DNA from: Diplolepis rosae
Lineage: Eukaryota > Arthropoda > Insecta > Hymenoptera > Diplolepididae
DNA length: 64,000 nt
Direction: 5' to 3'
Assembly: GCA_030998225.1 (NCBI GenBank)
Contig: JAPYXD010000171.1
Coordinates: forward strand, 1,860,001-1,924,000
Both the position numbers and the translations under genes were made by a program. How positions within the stretch are numbered: position 1 is the stretch's first letter; every line of letters begins with the position of its first letter. Below are positions 20,890 through 31,441 of this stretch, in pieces. The notes beneath the pieces are model-generated. The model had not been told where the DNA came from. It ran no database searches and was given only the letters and a program-made list of their open reading frames with translations.

Positions 20890-23800
20890 AAATTAATTTT
20901 TTAATGTAGAAAATTTAATGTCACGCTGGAGAACTTTAGATAACTCTATTTCATTTGATTTGTCGTATGCACGACAAGAGTAATATACTACTGTAAAGCA
21001 GAAAGTTCAAGAAATCAAAGCGACAAGAGATAATTGGAAAATTAAAATAAAATTTTGTTTGATAATTGCATTCTAAGTAACATTAAATATCGCTAAAAAT
21101 CAACTTAAAAGTGTTTGAATTCATTAAAATAAAATATTCTTGAATTTTGAAAGAAATTTTTTTCTTGAAAATCGTCTCTATCTAATGGGTATAACTAGAG
21201 CTCTGAAATTTTTGAAAATTGGAATTTACGAAATATTAGCGAGAATATAACCGAATTTACTGAACACAAATGATGTTTCATAACACATGCAAGAAATGTG
21301 CCTTTAAACAAATATTACGCTCCCTCCAAATTCCCACGCACCCTATGGTGAATTTTAAAAGTTTAAACAATTTTGTTTAACAATAAAAATTCAAATTTGA
21401 TCTGAGTTAACGAATCAATTTTGCTAACCATAACCCGAAATAAGCCTCATATTGCACGCTCTACATGCATAGTAAGGACATATATTTACATTTGTTATAA
21501 AAAATATTGTTTCTTTGACTTACGATTTGTAGTTGGGTTGTCTTGAATACGGTCTTATAAATTCTTAAAAAATTGATTCGTTATCTAAGTTCCTGGTAAT
21601 ATCCTCATTCTCGTTACCATTCTCGAAATAATATTCATAACTCTAAGTGTGACATTAACATCTATAAAGGTTTAGACATATACGAATCCAATATACAAGT
21701 GAATTGTGGGCGAAAGATTAAAAATCTCAAAGAATTTTTTGTATGAAAATAATTGTGTTTGTCAATGTTAACCATCAAATAAATATTTATTAAAAAAATT
21801 TTCTTGAGTCACGGTAGAACATATCACGAAGAGGATCCTTGATGCGTCAGGCGGATGTGAGTCCCGCCTACTCAAGAACAGCAAGGAGAGGGACTCGTCG
21901 CACCGTTGACAGCTTATCAACAAACTAACTTGTGCGATGGGGTTAATTCCAGTAATCACCACGCGGCGGCGATAAATATCGGCTTACCTTCGCCATTTGT
22001 TGCTCACGATCGCGAAACTCTCCTTTGTTGTGCTTTTTCTTATAGTACGTTTATTCTCGAGTAATTTAGTCAAGTCACGATCGGAAGTTCAAGCGTATCA
22101 GTGGCACGTTATTGCAGCCACTTGCCAAGGAGATTCCTAACCGTTTTGGTCTACCTAAAGACATTGTAATTTTGGTTATTTTACATAAATAACCTGGCGC
22201 TCGACTTATTCATAATAGCTACGCCATATTTTCTGACGCGGGAAGCATTATGTGTTGTCGAGTTAGGTCGCCTGGGGTAATTTTAGTTACCCCGAACTTT
22301 GTGAATAGAATTTCGTATTCAATAAATAATTTCTGGTGTAAATGACAATTTATACTCTATTGATTTTGATTAAAAATTCTTATAAAGTAAAATAATCTTA
22401 ATTAAATAAAAAAAATGGTTACAATATATATACACAACTGCCAGAAGGTATCGGACTAGTTAGCGCGCGACCTATAGAAAATTAGTGATGACTTTGAAAG
22501 GTGATATTGCCGTTCAGAATAAAGATAAAAAATTTAAGAAGAAACCATTGGAAATTTTATTAAATTGTGGGTTGAATAAGCCCCAATTGAATATATTTAG
22601 TCTTCTGGGCATTGATTTACCATGTGAGAAAGGGAAAAAAAATTACGATTTTGAAGGAATTCCGTACTTTAATTTCGAGCACTGGGAGAGGGTAGGAAAA
22701 TCAATTTCAAAATTTGATATTTATCAAAAGTAATCTTTAGGATTATGATTTTCATTAAAGCCATCAAACTTTAGAAACTCTTAAGGGTTCACGAAATATT
22801 AATTATTTTGTGCGAGCATGCAAAATTCGAGCGACGATCATCAATTAGACGCAAAAACACGGAGGAAAAAAACTTTGAATTTCCTTAGTGTATCGAGATG
22901 TATCACAAATACAAGAATTTTGAGGTTTCGACATGTTTCAAAGTGTGTTAAAAGGCATCAGTCGCCTACCATCCGTCTGGCGAATTTAGATTCATGTAAG
23001 CACAGCGTTGACGCAGACCGGAGTGGCATACCAAAAGATTCTGAATCGAGCTTCTTAGATTATCCTGTCTGCAGCAGAGGCACCTTCACGTAGTCACTGC
23101 AGGCAACGAGATTTTTTTGGCAAAGTTCCTAGATAGAAAGTGTTTAGCTGTCATGACATACTGAAAGAAAATGTTAACGATGCAGGAAATCGACACCCCA
23201 GTATCGGCGGCTAGTTAAAGTAAGGAAGAGAGCCTGCAGCCGTCATAATCAAGCCACCGTGATTCATTAGCAGTAACAACATGTCCTCGGAAAATTCGAT
23301 GGCTCATAGATGCGCTGCTTGCAGCAGGTTTACTACAAGGAGAGAACAAAACGGCCATGGTCACTGTGAATCACGGTGCTGACGAGCGATGTGATATAAG
23401 CTCTTGGGGAGTTTCATGTAAAATTATGATCAGGAAACTAAAAAAAGGTTGCTGAAATTTTTCGATTAAAACGAGAGCAACTTATTTCCAAATCAATTTG
23501 AAAAGGTGTTAAAATTAGATGCACATATTTAACAAAACATTCTAATAAGAATAACAAATGTTTTTCCAGAATTGACAAAGAAAGACCTAATGATTCTATT
23601 CACGGGTCTATAAAGTCTCACAAAGTGTTTCATACTTGACCAAAATGATAAACAAAAATAGGTCTATTATTTTACAATTTGCGAACGAGCAGGCATATGT
23701 TCTAAAGGTCCAAGTACAATATTCCAGGGATAAAACGGTCATTTCAGGAAAAATTCGCAGTGGTGCTGCAAAATTTTGCAACTTACAATTTTTAGTAAAG

Positions 23801-24524
23801 AATGCAATCTTTTAAAATTTTGATTCTTTGATATTAAGTTTTCAGGTTTCTCGACAATTTTTAAGGGTTCCGCAGAGGCTTCTCGGTATTCCAGGACTTA
23901 GGGCTAAAATTAAGAATATAATTCAAGTATTTATGGCCAAAGTTTTGTTATTTATTTTATGTACAACCACTGAGGAAATGCAGAACTAATTCTGTTGCTC
24001 AGCCTTTATTAGGCTGATCGTCTACCTTGTTTATTCACTATTTTCGGCACTTGTATTATTACTTGTAATTTTGGTATTATTTGAATTATTTACGCCTTAT
24101 TTCTTGTGATATTTTATGCCAAATTGCATTATTTATCGTGTCATTCTATTCCGCGTGATTTAGATAAACCTGTTTTCAGCCATTCTGAATGCGGTTATAG
24201 TTAATCAATTGTTACATCCTACATGAATTTAGGATATGTTTTTTTTTAAGGTAGCAAATTGAAAATAGTAATTCGTGAGAAATTCTAAAAACCCAGTATA
24301 CACAGGAAACGAGCATTCGTATCCAACTGACCTGGAGTGCAGGAGAGCAGTAAAAATGTCTAGTACGGGATAAGGTCGCTTCCTCAATCTTAGGTCACTG
24401 CATTTAGAGTAAACTAGACTCAATTTTTTGAATTAATTTTGTGAAGAGCAAGTGATTATGAGGTCATCTAACTTGAACCAAACATCCTCATACTCTCTTC
24501 GTCTTGCTTATGGTGTGAAAACCA
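20890..24524. other. Reticulocalbin intron 2, proximal part
   Basis: No exon recognised. A GC-rich patch at 21820-22330 looks like decayed LTR or promoter material but I could not define ends. Open frames at 22488-22733 and 22818-23093 on the plus strand have no recognisable domain. Confidence 0.35.
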
Positions 24525-24581
24525 TATAAATAGGCGACAATTTTGATTAGCGAGCAGTTCAACCTGGACTTGGTCCTAGGT
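24525..24581 (+). promoter_or_regulatory. TATA promoter-like site with adjacent splice donor
   Basis: TATAAATAGGCG starts at 24525. About 30 bp downstream is CAGTTC (24555), a fair initiator, and 24575-24585 reads CCTAG/GTAAGTA, a consensus donor. Together this resembles a TATA promoter driving a very short first exon, inside the reticulocalbin intron and on the opposite strand. No coding exon was found downstream. Confidence 0.35.
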
Positions 24582-24871
24582 AAGTATTCTACTTTTTGTC
24601 AAAGCTTGGACTTGGTCCAACGAATTTCAAATTTCTTTTTTTCATTTTTTTTTATTCTTACGTTCGTGTAAATTTCGTCATTAATTATCGTAGACCATTT
24701 GTACCATAAGTGATTTAAAAACCAACACGATTCTCCAGTGACCTGCATTCAGCCAGCGGATTTCTTGAATAAATTATCAAGTAGGTTAAACCTTGTGTGG
24801 AAATCTTTTCTTTCCTACGAACTTTACACTTGATTGGATGTTCCTGATCATTTTTTAATTTTCTCACTTTT

Positions 24872-25170
24872 CAACAACGCATCACACTCTGGGTATTAAT
24901 TTAGTTCATTGTGTGTTGTTTGTGAATGTTTATTAAACTTATTTGTTTATAACTTTTGTTTATATAAAAATATCAAAATATTCAACTTTCTTGATTTTTC
25001 AACAACACTAGACATTAATTTAGTTCATCGTGTTTTGTCCCCAAATTGTTTGTTGCATATTGCACACTGTCAACAATATTGAATATTTATGCCTATTATC
25101 TAACCATTCTATGTTAACAACGTACTACGCTCTGGATATTAAATTCGTTCATTGCGCATCTTGTTGAATT
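24872..25170 (+). repeat. Three diverged tandem repeats, period about 120 bp
   Basis: The phrase CAACAACGCATCACACTCTG / GGTATTAATTTAGTTCATTG recurs in altered form near 24874, 24998 and 25117, each followed by a GTGTTTTG or GCATCTTG motif. AT-rich filler lies between. Confidence 0.5.
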
Positions 25171-25775
25171 GTGGTACTGTTTCTTCAAGAATGAGACTGC
25201 TCAGTCTCGAATTTCGGTTCCTTTTTGAAAGAAGGTAGAAGGAAATGCCTGAAACTATTAGCATGAGGGGGTTTTGCGTGACAGGTGGGAGCTCGCACGC
25301 AAAATACACAGCTTTTTACACACTAGAATTGCCCTAAACGCGTTGAATTGCACGCGGAGAGCGTGCGCCAGTTAAACGTAGGCATTTTCTTTTACTTCTA
25401 TCCAAGTTGATTTTTTTTTTATTTGGGTGAAGAGAAAAAATGGCGAAATCTTTTAAAAACGTTGTGCAGGACTCTCCTAGGATGGGTCTGGGCATACCTG
25501 TTAAAACCAAAAAACGTCTCTCTCGAACCAATACACCGCCCGCGGAACCGTCTTTCGGCTTTAAACTTCACGTACGGTTGGTTCCAGCTTAAAGTCGCGT
25601 ACGACTCTCCCGTCATCCGTTCGCCAGGGACTCCCATCCGCAGCCACACGCCCGTTAGGCAACCCGACTAGCTGCGCCAGCCATGGGAGGAATAAAAGGA
25701 TTCCTCCCCCGAACGACGCGGACAGCCAAGTCCGCTCGAGGCGCAGGACCGCGGGTGCAGGCCCAGATGCAATTT

Positions 25776-26540
25776 CTACTGGTCCTCGTTGTCGCCGCGC
25801 TCCGCACGCTCATCGAGCTCCATCGTCTTCATCACCGGGGTGACGAATGACTCGATAAGCACCCATATTTGTTCAGACTGGAGCATGAGAGAGACCATCG
25901 TGTCAGAAATGAGTTGCGAGCCCACTGCCCGACCCACCACCTCCCTTGCCACGCCCAACCTGGCACAGACAAAGGGTGTGTGCTCAGCATTGTCCACGAG
26001 CGATCCGCAGTAGCGACACGACTCATCGTCTCTTTTCTTGAAGCGCTTCAGGTACGCATTAAAGCAAACATGGCCCCAAAGCGCTTACGCCACTAAAAGT
26101 CGACTTGATCGTGCTTTCTATCCAACCAGATAGGGAGCTCCGGGATTAGAGTGTGTCCAGCTCCCGGATTGGTCACCACGCCATCTCGTCTTCCATTTCT
26201 CGACGAGTCTACCTTCCATCCTTGCGGATGGCCTTTGCGCGAACGATTTCTTGCAGGTTGGTTGATCAGGTGAGCTCCTTACGGAGCTGAAAGGTCTCCT
26301 TCCTTTCCTCCGCCAATAAGTCTATTGGCGGACACCTCTCTGTACCGAGAACAGCTTCTTCTGGATAGCATGGTTGTTAAGGGCACTTGTCCAGACCGGA
26401 GCTGCGTAAAGCAGCTTCGAGTGCACCACGCTCGCCACCACTCTTATCTTGGTTTCCCTGGGTGCACCAATTTTGGGCATGAGCCGAGTCAGAGTGACTT
26501 CACATTGGATGGCTTTGGCAGTTGCAATCTGCAGGTGTTC
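25776..26540 (-). pseudogene. R1-type reverse transcriptase C-terminal fragment, left copy
   Basis: On the minus strand from 26540: REHLQIATAKAIQC, then KLLYAAPVWTSALNNHAIQK and KLFSVQRGV (26450-26333), a damaged middle with several stops (26330-26090), then the C-terminal zinc finger CRYCGSLVDNAEHTPFVC (C-x2-C-x8-H-x4-C, about 26010-25957) and the tail SEQIWVLIESFVTPVM ending at the stop 25776. These are the thumb/linker and CCHC finger typical of R1 ORF2. Catalytic RT residues lie upstream and are absent. It is a dead 3' fragment. Confidence 0.85.
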
Positions 26541-26545
26541 ACGGA

Positions 26546-26995
26546 CGGGAGATCCTTCCTATACCCGAAGATCGTTTTGGGGGAACATGAGATTGAGTGG
26601 CAAAAAAGCATTAAGTACCTGGGTACTGCTCTGGGTTGCTCTGACTCAGCTCATGCCCCCCAACATTGGTGGCCCCGGGGAAGCCAAGAGAAGGCTGGTG
26701 GCGAGCGTGGTGAATTCAAAGCTGCTTTACGCAGCTCCGGTCTGGACAAGTGCCCTTAACAACCATGCTATCCAGAAGAAGCTGTTCTCGGTACAGAGAG
26801 GTGTGGCGCTAAGAATAGTCGCAACATACCTAACTGTGTCGAGCACTGGGCTCTCAACTCGTTCCTGACACGATGGTCTCTCTCATGCTGAGGTCTGAAC
26901 AAATATGGATGCTTATCGAGTCATTCGTCACCCTGGTGATGAAGACGAGGGAGCTCGATGGGCGTGCGGAGCGCGGCGACAACGAGAACCAGTAG
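26546..26995 (+). pseudogene. R1-type reverse transcriptase fragment, right copy
   Basis: Starts in KIVLGEHEIEWQKSIKYLGT (26566-26625), has a deletion and shift, then NIGGPGEAKRRLVASVV and SKLLYAAPVWTSALNNHAI (about 26660-26770), KLFSVQRGV, a second deletion that removes the zinc finger region, and rejoins at the C-terminal part (26860-26990) that matches the left copy inverted. Deletions differ from those of the left copy, so the two copies have decayed separately or came from different insertions. Confidence 0.8.
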
Positions 26996-27300
26996 AAATC
27001 GCATCGGGGCCTGCACCCACGGTCCTGCATCTCGGGCGGACTCGGCTGTCAGCGTCATCCGTGGGAGGCATCCTTTGTTCATCCCGTGGTTGGCGCAGCT
27101 AGTCGGTTTGCCTGACAGGCGTGTGGCCGCGAATGGAAGTCCCGGCGAACGGAAGAAGGAAGTATCGTACGCGACTTTAAGCTTGAACCAACCGCCCGCG
27201 AAGTTTAAAGCTAAAAGGCGGTTCCGCGGACGGTATATTGGTTCGAGTGAGTTTTTGGTTTACAAATTGCTCGTACTTATCAATACAATAGTTTTTAATA

Positions 27301-28485
27301 TTGGATCTATAACTTAATTCATGCGGTTTGCTAAGAGATGGCGTAACTTGATTATTATTCCATCGTTCCAATATTCCGAACATGCGTTGGAAAGCTACTG
27401 TCATTGTGCGTCTTCTTCAGTATATGTCATTCATTTGAAACGTAGACAACAATAATTTTTTTTTTACTCAAATATGTCGAACTTTGTGCCTGAAGAAGTG
27501 TTTTTGGAGAGTTCTTCTTCATTACTTTAATATGAAGAAAACTGCTGCCGAAAGTCATCGTATTTTGGTGGAAGTTTATGGTGAACATGCTATAGCTGAA
27601 CGATCGTGCCAAAAGTGGTTTGCACGATTTAAAAGTGGTGCTTTTGACTTGGAAGACGAAGAACGTCCTGGGCAGCCAAAAAAGTTTGAAAATGAAGAAC
27701 TGGAAGCATTACTCGATGAAGATTGTTGCCAAACATGAACTCAAGCCAAGAGACGTTGATAGGCTGTTTTGCATGTCCGAAATGCCGCTGGAACGCCATA
27801 AAAAGATGTCATTTTCGCATCGGATTGTTATTGGTGATGAAAAATGGATCCATTACGACAACCCCAAGCGCAAAAAATCATATGTGAAACCCGGCCAACC
27901 AGCCAAATCAACGGCAAAGTTGAATATCCATGGCGCAAAGGTAATGCTCTGTATTTGGTGGGATCAGAAAGGTGTGCTGTATTATGAGCTGCTAAAACCG
28001 GGTGAAACCATCAATGTAGAACGCTACCGAACACAATGAATCCGTTTGAAGAGAGCAATAGCCGAAAAACGCTGGGAATATGCGACCAGGCACGAGGCAA
28101 TAATTTTCTATCATGACAACGTTCGGCCCCATGTTGCTATTCCGGTTAAGAACTATTTGGAAAACAGTGGATGGGAAGTTTTACCCCACCCGCCTTATAG
28201 CCCAGACCTTGCTCCTTCTGACTACCATTTGTTCCGGTCGATGCAGAACGCCCTCATTGGAATACGGTTCACATCAGAACAGGGTACCAAAAATTGGCTT
28301 GATTCATTCTTGACCGCCAAGCCGGCGCAGTTCTTTTGGGATGGAATCCACAAATTGCCAGAAAGATGGGAAAAAGTCATAGCTTCAGATGGGCAATACT
28401 TTGAATAATACTATTGTACATTTTTTTCTTAAATAAACGTTCAAATTTTGAAAAAAAAACCGCACGAATTAAGTTATAGATCCAA
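27301..28485 (+). mobile_element. Mariner transposon with 29-bp terminal inverted repeats
   Basis: The left end TTGGATCTATAACTTAATTC (27301) and the right end GAATTAAGTTATAGATCCAA (to 28485) are inverted repeats of about 29 bp with one mismatch. A TA precedes the left end; the matching TA on the right is not preserved (AA). Total 1185 bp, with a mariner transposase inside in the same direction. Confidence 0.92.
27474..28408 (+). pseudogene. Mariner DD34D transposase
   Basis: ATG 27474 starts MSNFVPEEVFLE, then a frameshift leads to the helix-turn-helix region RVLLHYFNMKKTAAESHRIL and [17 protein letters not shown]. After CCQT (about 27735) a deletion removes the linker, and the frame resumes at [13 protein letters not shown]. 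The catalytic core has Asp 1 in [11 protein letters not shown], Asp 2 in FYHDNVRPH, and Asp 3 in PDLAPSDYHLF, 34 residues after Asp 2 (DD34D). A TGA at 28037-28039 interrupts the frame between Asp 1 and Asp 2. The C-terminus ends KVIASDGQYFE at 28408. All three catalytic residues survive, but the stop, shift and deletion make it inactive. Confidence 0.92.
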
Positions 28486-28905
28486 AAATTCAAAATCGAT
28501 AATAATTGTTTACACTTAATACAATATGTTATAATAGTGAAAATGATCATAATATTGCTATTATTCATTTTAGCTCGATGCAACGAGTCCAACAATCTTT
28601 CAACTTTTCCATGCCTTTTAAATAGGGAGCCATTCATAGACTTCATGACGCTAAAGAAATACCGAATTTTGCATTTAATTTTCCAAATCCTGCGCGGTTT
28701 AGCTCTACTGATGCTGCTTTGAGTAGCAGCACTGCATCACACATTTCTGTCAACTCTATAATTGTGAAAGCAAATATTTTGTATCTAAAATAAAGGAAGC
28801 GTATCCTGAAAAAGCCTGTTTATTTGCAAAAAGTTGCAAATGAATTTAGAATAAACACAAAAACGAGGAAAATTTTGAATTTGTGATCAAAATAAGCTGC
28901 AAGAC

Positions 28906-30345
28906 TTGTCGGCTTTGATTTTGAAGAAAAAAAGTCAATTGATGTCCTTTTGGACCAATAAAGTAAATTTTCTAATTGAATTAGCATGTTCTCAAAATCC
29001 TGAATTGAAGAAACAGATGAAACTGTGTGACAAAGGTGGTCGTCCAAGAATTGAAGAGGAACAGCTCGAATTGCTGAAAACGAATTGACCGAAGCTTTAC
29101 AAACCGATTTCAAATTCACAATTAGTAGAAGTGTTACATATTTGCGTTTGCTTCCTCGCAGACATGACTCAATCCAAGGAAAAAAACATATCCTAACTGT
29201 GCCCATCAAACTTGCAAAGCCACAAGCAGATTTTCATAAAAATCATGCCCATACTCATTTTGCAGCACAAACCTATTCCTTCTGTCTATGCCGGAATCGT
29301 CATAAAAGAAAATGGAATAGGTGCTAGAGCTGCTGTAAGTTATTCTGGTCCCACACACATTGCCATTTGTTCTGGGAAACATGCTTCGTTTACTGTATTT
29401 TCACACACTTTGGGCATCGACAAATTTTTGGAATTACCACAGTTTAACAAAATTCTAAAGAATGCATTTGGCATCACTAAAACCGTTTGGATTATCACTG
29501 TGGATAACGGCCCTGATGAAAATCCGCGTTAAGCAAAAGCGATTGAAACAGGAATTCACCATTTTCTGAAAAATGACTTGGATGCTCTGTTCGTTTCATG
29601 TAATGCTCCAGGCCGAAGTGCGTTTAACAGAGTTGAAAGAGAAATGGCTCCGTTGAGCAAAGATTTAACTGGAGTCATACTTCCACATGAACCTTACGGG
29701 ACGTATCTTGATAATAATGGAAAAACGATTGATGAAAAGAAAGAAAAAGACAACTTTGCAAATGTTGGCAAGACTCTGGCTGAAATATTGTCAAATAATG
29801 TAATTGATGGACATGACGTCGTAAGTGAATACGTTTCTCCTGAAAATGCTACATTTTCAAGATATTGAAGGATCGTTTTTTACCTCCATCGTGCAGGATT
29901 TCTCAAAGTGAAGTTGGACTTGAAATATCAAAAGAAAATTCCAAACTCTTGTTGCTACCGAACTATTCAAAAATACCATGTAGAAAAAAAAATTCCCACA
30001 ATATAAAGAAATCCCGTACGATATTGCTTGTCCATCGGTCAAAAAAATTATGGAACGCAAAGTTTGTATAAAATATGGTTTTTATCTAGCCTGTTTGGAC
30101 AAATTGGAGAAACTTAAAAAATCATGTGGACAAAAAACTCCATTTCTAGAAATCCGACCTGTAAGAATACAGCGATGCGTCAAAGAGAGTTACAAGCTGT
30201 TATTATAGAAAACGACAACGAAGAAACATGTGAATGGATCGATAAAGATTTAGTTGAAAAGTACGGCATTGAAATTTTGGAGAAAAAAGTAATTGATCAG
30301 GCTTCCTTGATAACGATCGAAAATCATTTGAGCACTCCGTGAACA
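28906..30345 (+). pseudogene. Large DDE-like transposase remnant of an unnamed invertebrate family
   Basis: A series of plus-strand frames reads as one decayed protein: GGRPRIEEEQLELL near 29036, KPIPSVYAGIVIKENG near 29266, VDNGPDENPR near 29502 followed by an in-frame TAA, DLDALFVSCNAPGRSAFNRV near 29575, MAPLSKDLTGVILPHEPYG, then shifted blocks, a Cys pair in VCIKYGFYLAC-like sequence near 30065, and a C-terminal part LVEKYGIEILEKK to about 30342. VDGGPDENPR, NAPGRSAFNRVER and LSGVILPHD-type phrases are shared by a group of uncharacterised transposase-like proteins in invertebrates. I recall the pattern but not an accepted superfamily name. No terminal repeats were found. Confidence 0.6.
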
Positions 30346-30564
30346 GAAATTTAAATTTCAAAATTGTTTCTTGATTATGCTTGACCATTTTGTAAAGCTC
30401 ATTTTTGTACAAAGGTGTAAATTTGAACAAAATATAAAGTTTTAGAACAAAATTGTCATTAATTCCACTTTCAGGCGGGGTTCAACGTTTTGTCATGGAT
30501 TGTTACAAGGGGAGGAGGGGGACCATTTTGTTGACGAATTCGCGTCACGAGATTTATGAACAGC

Positions 30565-30879
30565 CCCTAATACGATTTGTGCAACCTTCCAAAATACCCT
30601 TATGTTTTTCATTCAACTTCTTCATTCGACTCAAAACGCCTACCACACAGCCATCTCTTGAGGTTCGGGAACAGATAATAATCGCTGGGAACGACCTGGA
30701 CTTGATATGGTTTCTGTGTTCGTACGACCACAACAAAATTCGGTAAACCACTTCTGAACCATTCCATATGATGGAGCAGAGTCCGAATAATAGTTATCGA
30801 GCTTGACCTTGGTTTCTAATGAGGTTTTCCCACGCAAAAAGTAGTGTTTAATCAACACACAAAATTCATTTTTTTCCAT
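30565..30879 (-). pseudogene. Internally deleted mariner transposase
   Basis: On the minus strand, MEKNEFCVLIKHYFLRGKTS starts at 30879 and gives the N-terminal helix-turn-helix of mariner (SYGMVQKWFTEFCCGRT). After SSPGRS the sequence jumps to the C-terminal FPNLKRWLCGRRFE block (in a shifted frame). The whole catalytic core is missing. A matching C-terminal block is at 49310-49440. This is the usual form of an internally deleted, non-autonomous mariner. Confidence 0.8.
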
Positions 30880-31441
30880 CTTTGCAAAAAATTCGGAGGT
30901 TGGTTTCTTCCAAACACTGTAATTTGTAAACTAATAAATGGATCTAGCTCAAATTTGGACAAAAGAGGTTTGAAGGATGGAACTTGTCAACAATGATAGC
31001 CGTTTGATATTAGTGGCGACCTCTCATAGAAATATCACGTCAATATCAAACGACCTAGTATAGTATATTTGAGAAATAACGATTTATTTTTGCCAGGGCA
31101 AAAAAGCTCTAAAATTGACCGTGGAGTGGTGCAATGAAGGAGACGAAAGTACCCAAAACTTCGTTCGAATTCTGAATGAGATATTTTGAGGACAAGAAGT
31201 CGATGTATCTTTTGAAATTTTTGGAATTAAACATCAAACTGTTAAAGAAGAGAATAAAAGGGTGAGTTGATGTGAAAAAAAAAGTTCGAACCTGAAGTTG
31301 TAAAAGTGTCAAATTCAAATATTTTAAATTTAGAACTATTTTTTAAATTGCCTTATTATATTTTTCAGTGTTTTCTATGAGGACGAATTTAGATATTAAT
31401 TTTTAATAAATACGGTCTATATTTTCAGTTATTTCCATTGC

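Larger units (their letters stand above)
25500..27262. mobile_element. Inverted (head-to-head) R1-type LINE fragment
   Basis: Two divergent copies of the 3' end of an R1-clade non-LTR retrotransposon meet near 26545. The outermost 390-410 bp of each side (25500-25915 and 26870-27262) are close reverse complements and include the ORF end and the 3' UTR. The whole block is distinctly GC-richer than its surroundings. No poly(A) tail or target duplication was found. Confidence 0.85.

Noticed and set aside
21750..22480. LTR or promoter in a GC-rich patch
   Set aside because: Composition and an AATAAA are suggestive, but I found no TG...CA ends, target duplication or second copy.
24872..25170. CRISPR-like array
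   Set aside because: Three diverged 120-bp units in a eukaryotic intron. Repeat identity and spacing do not fit CRISPR.
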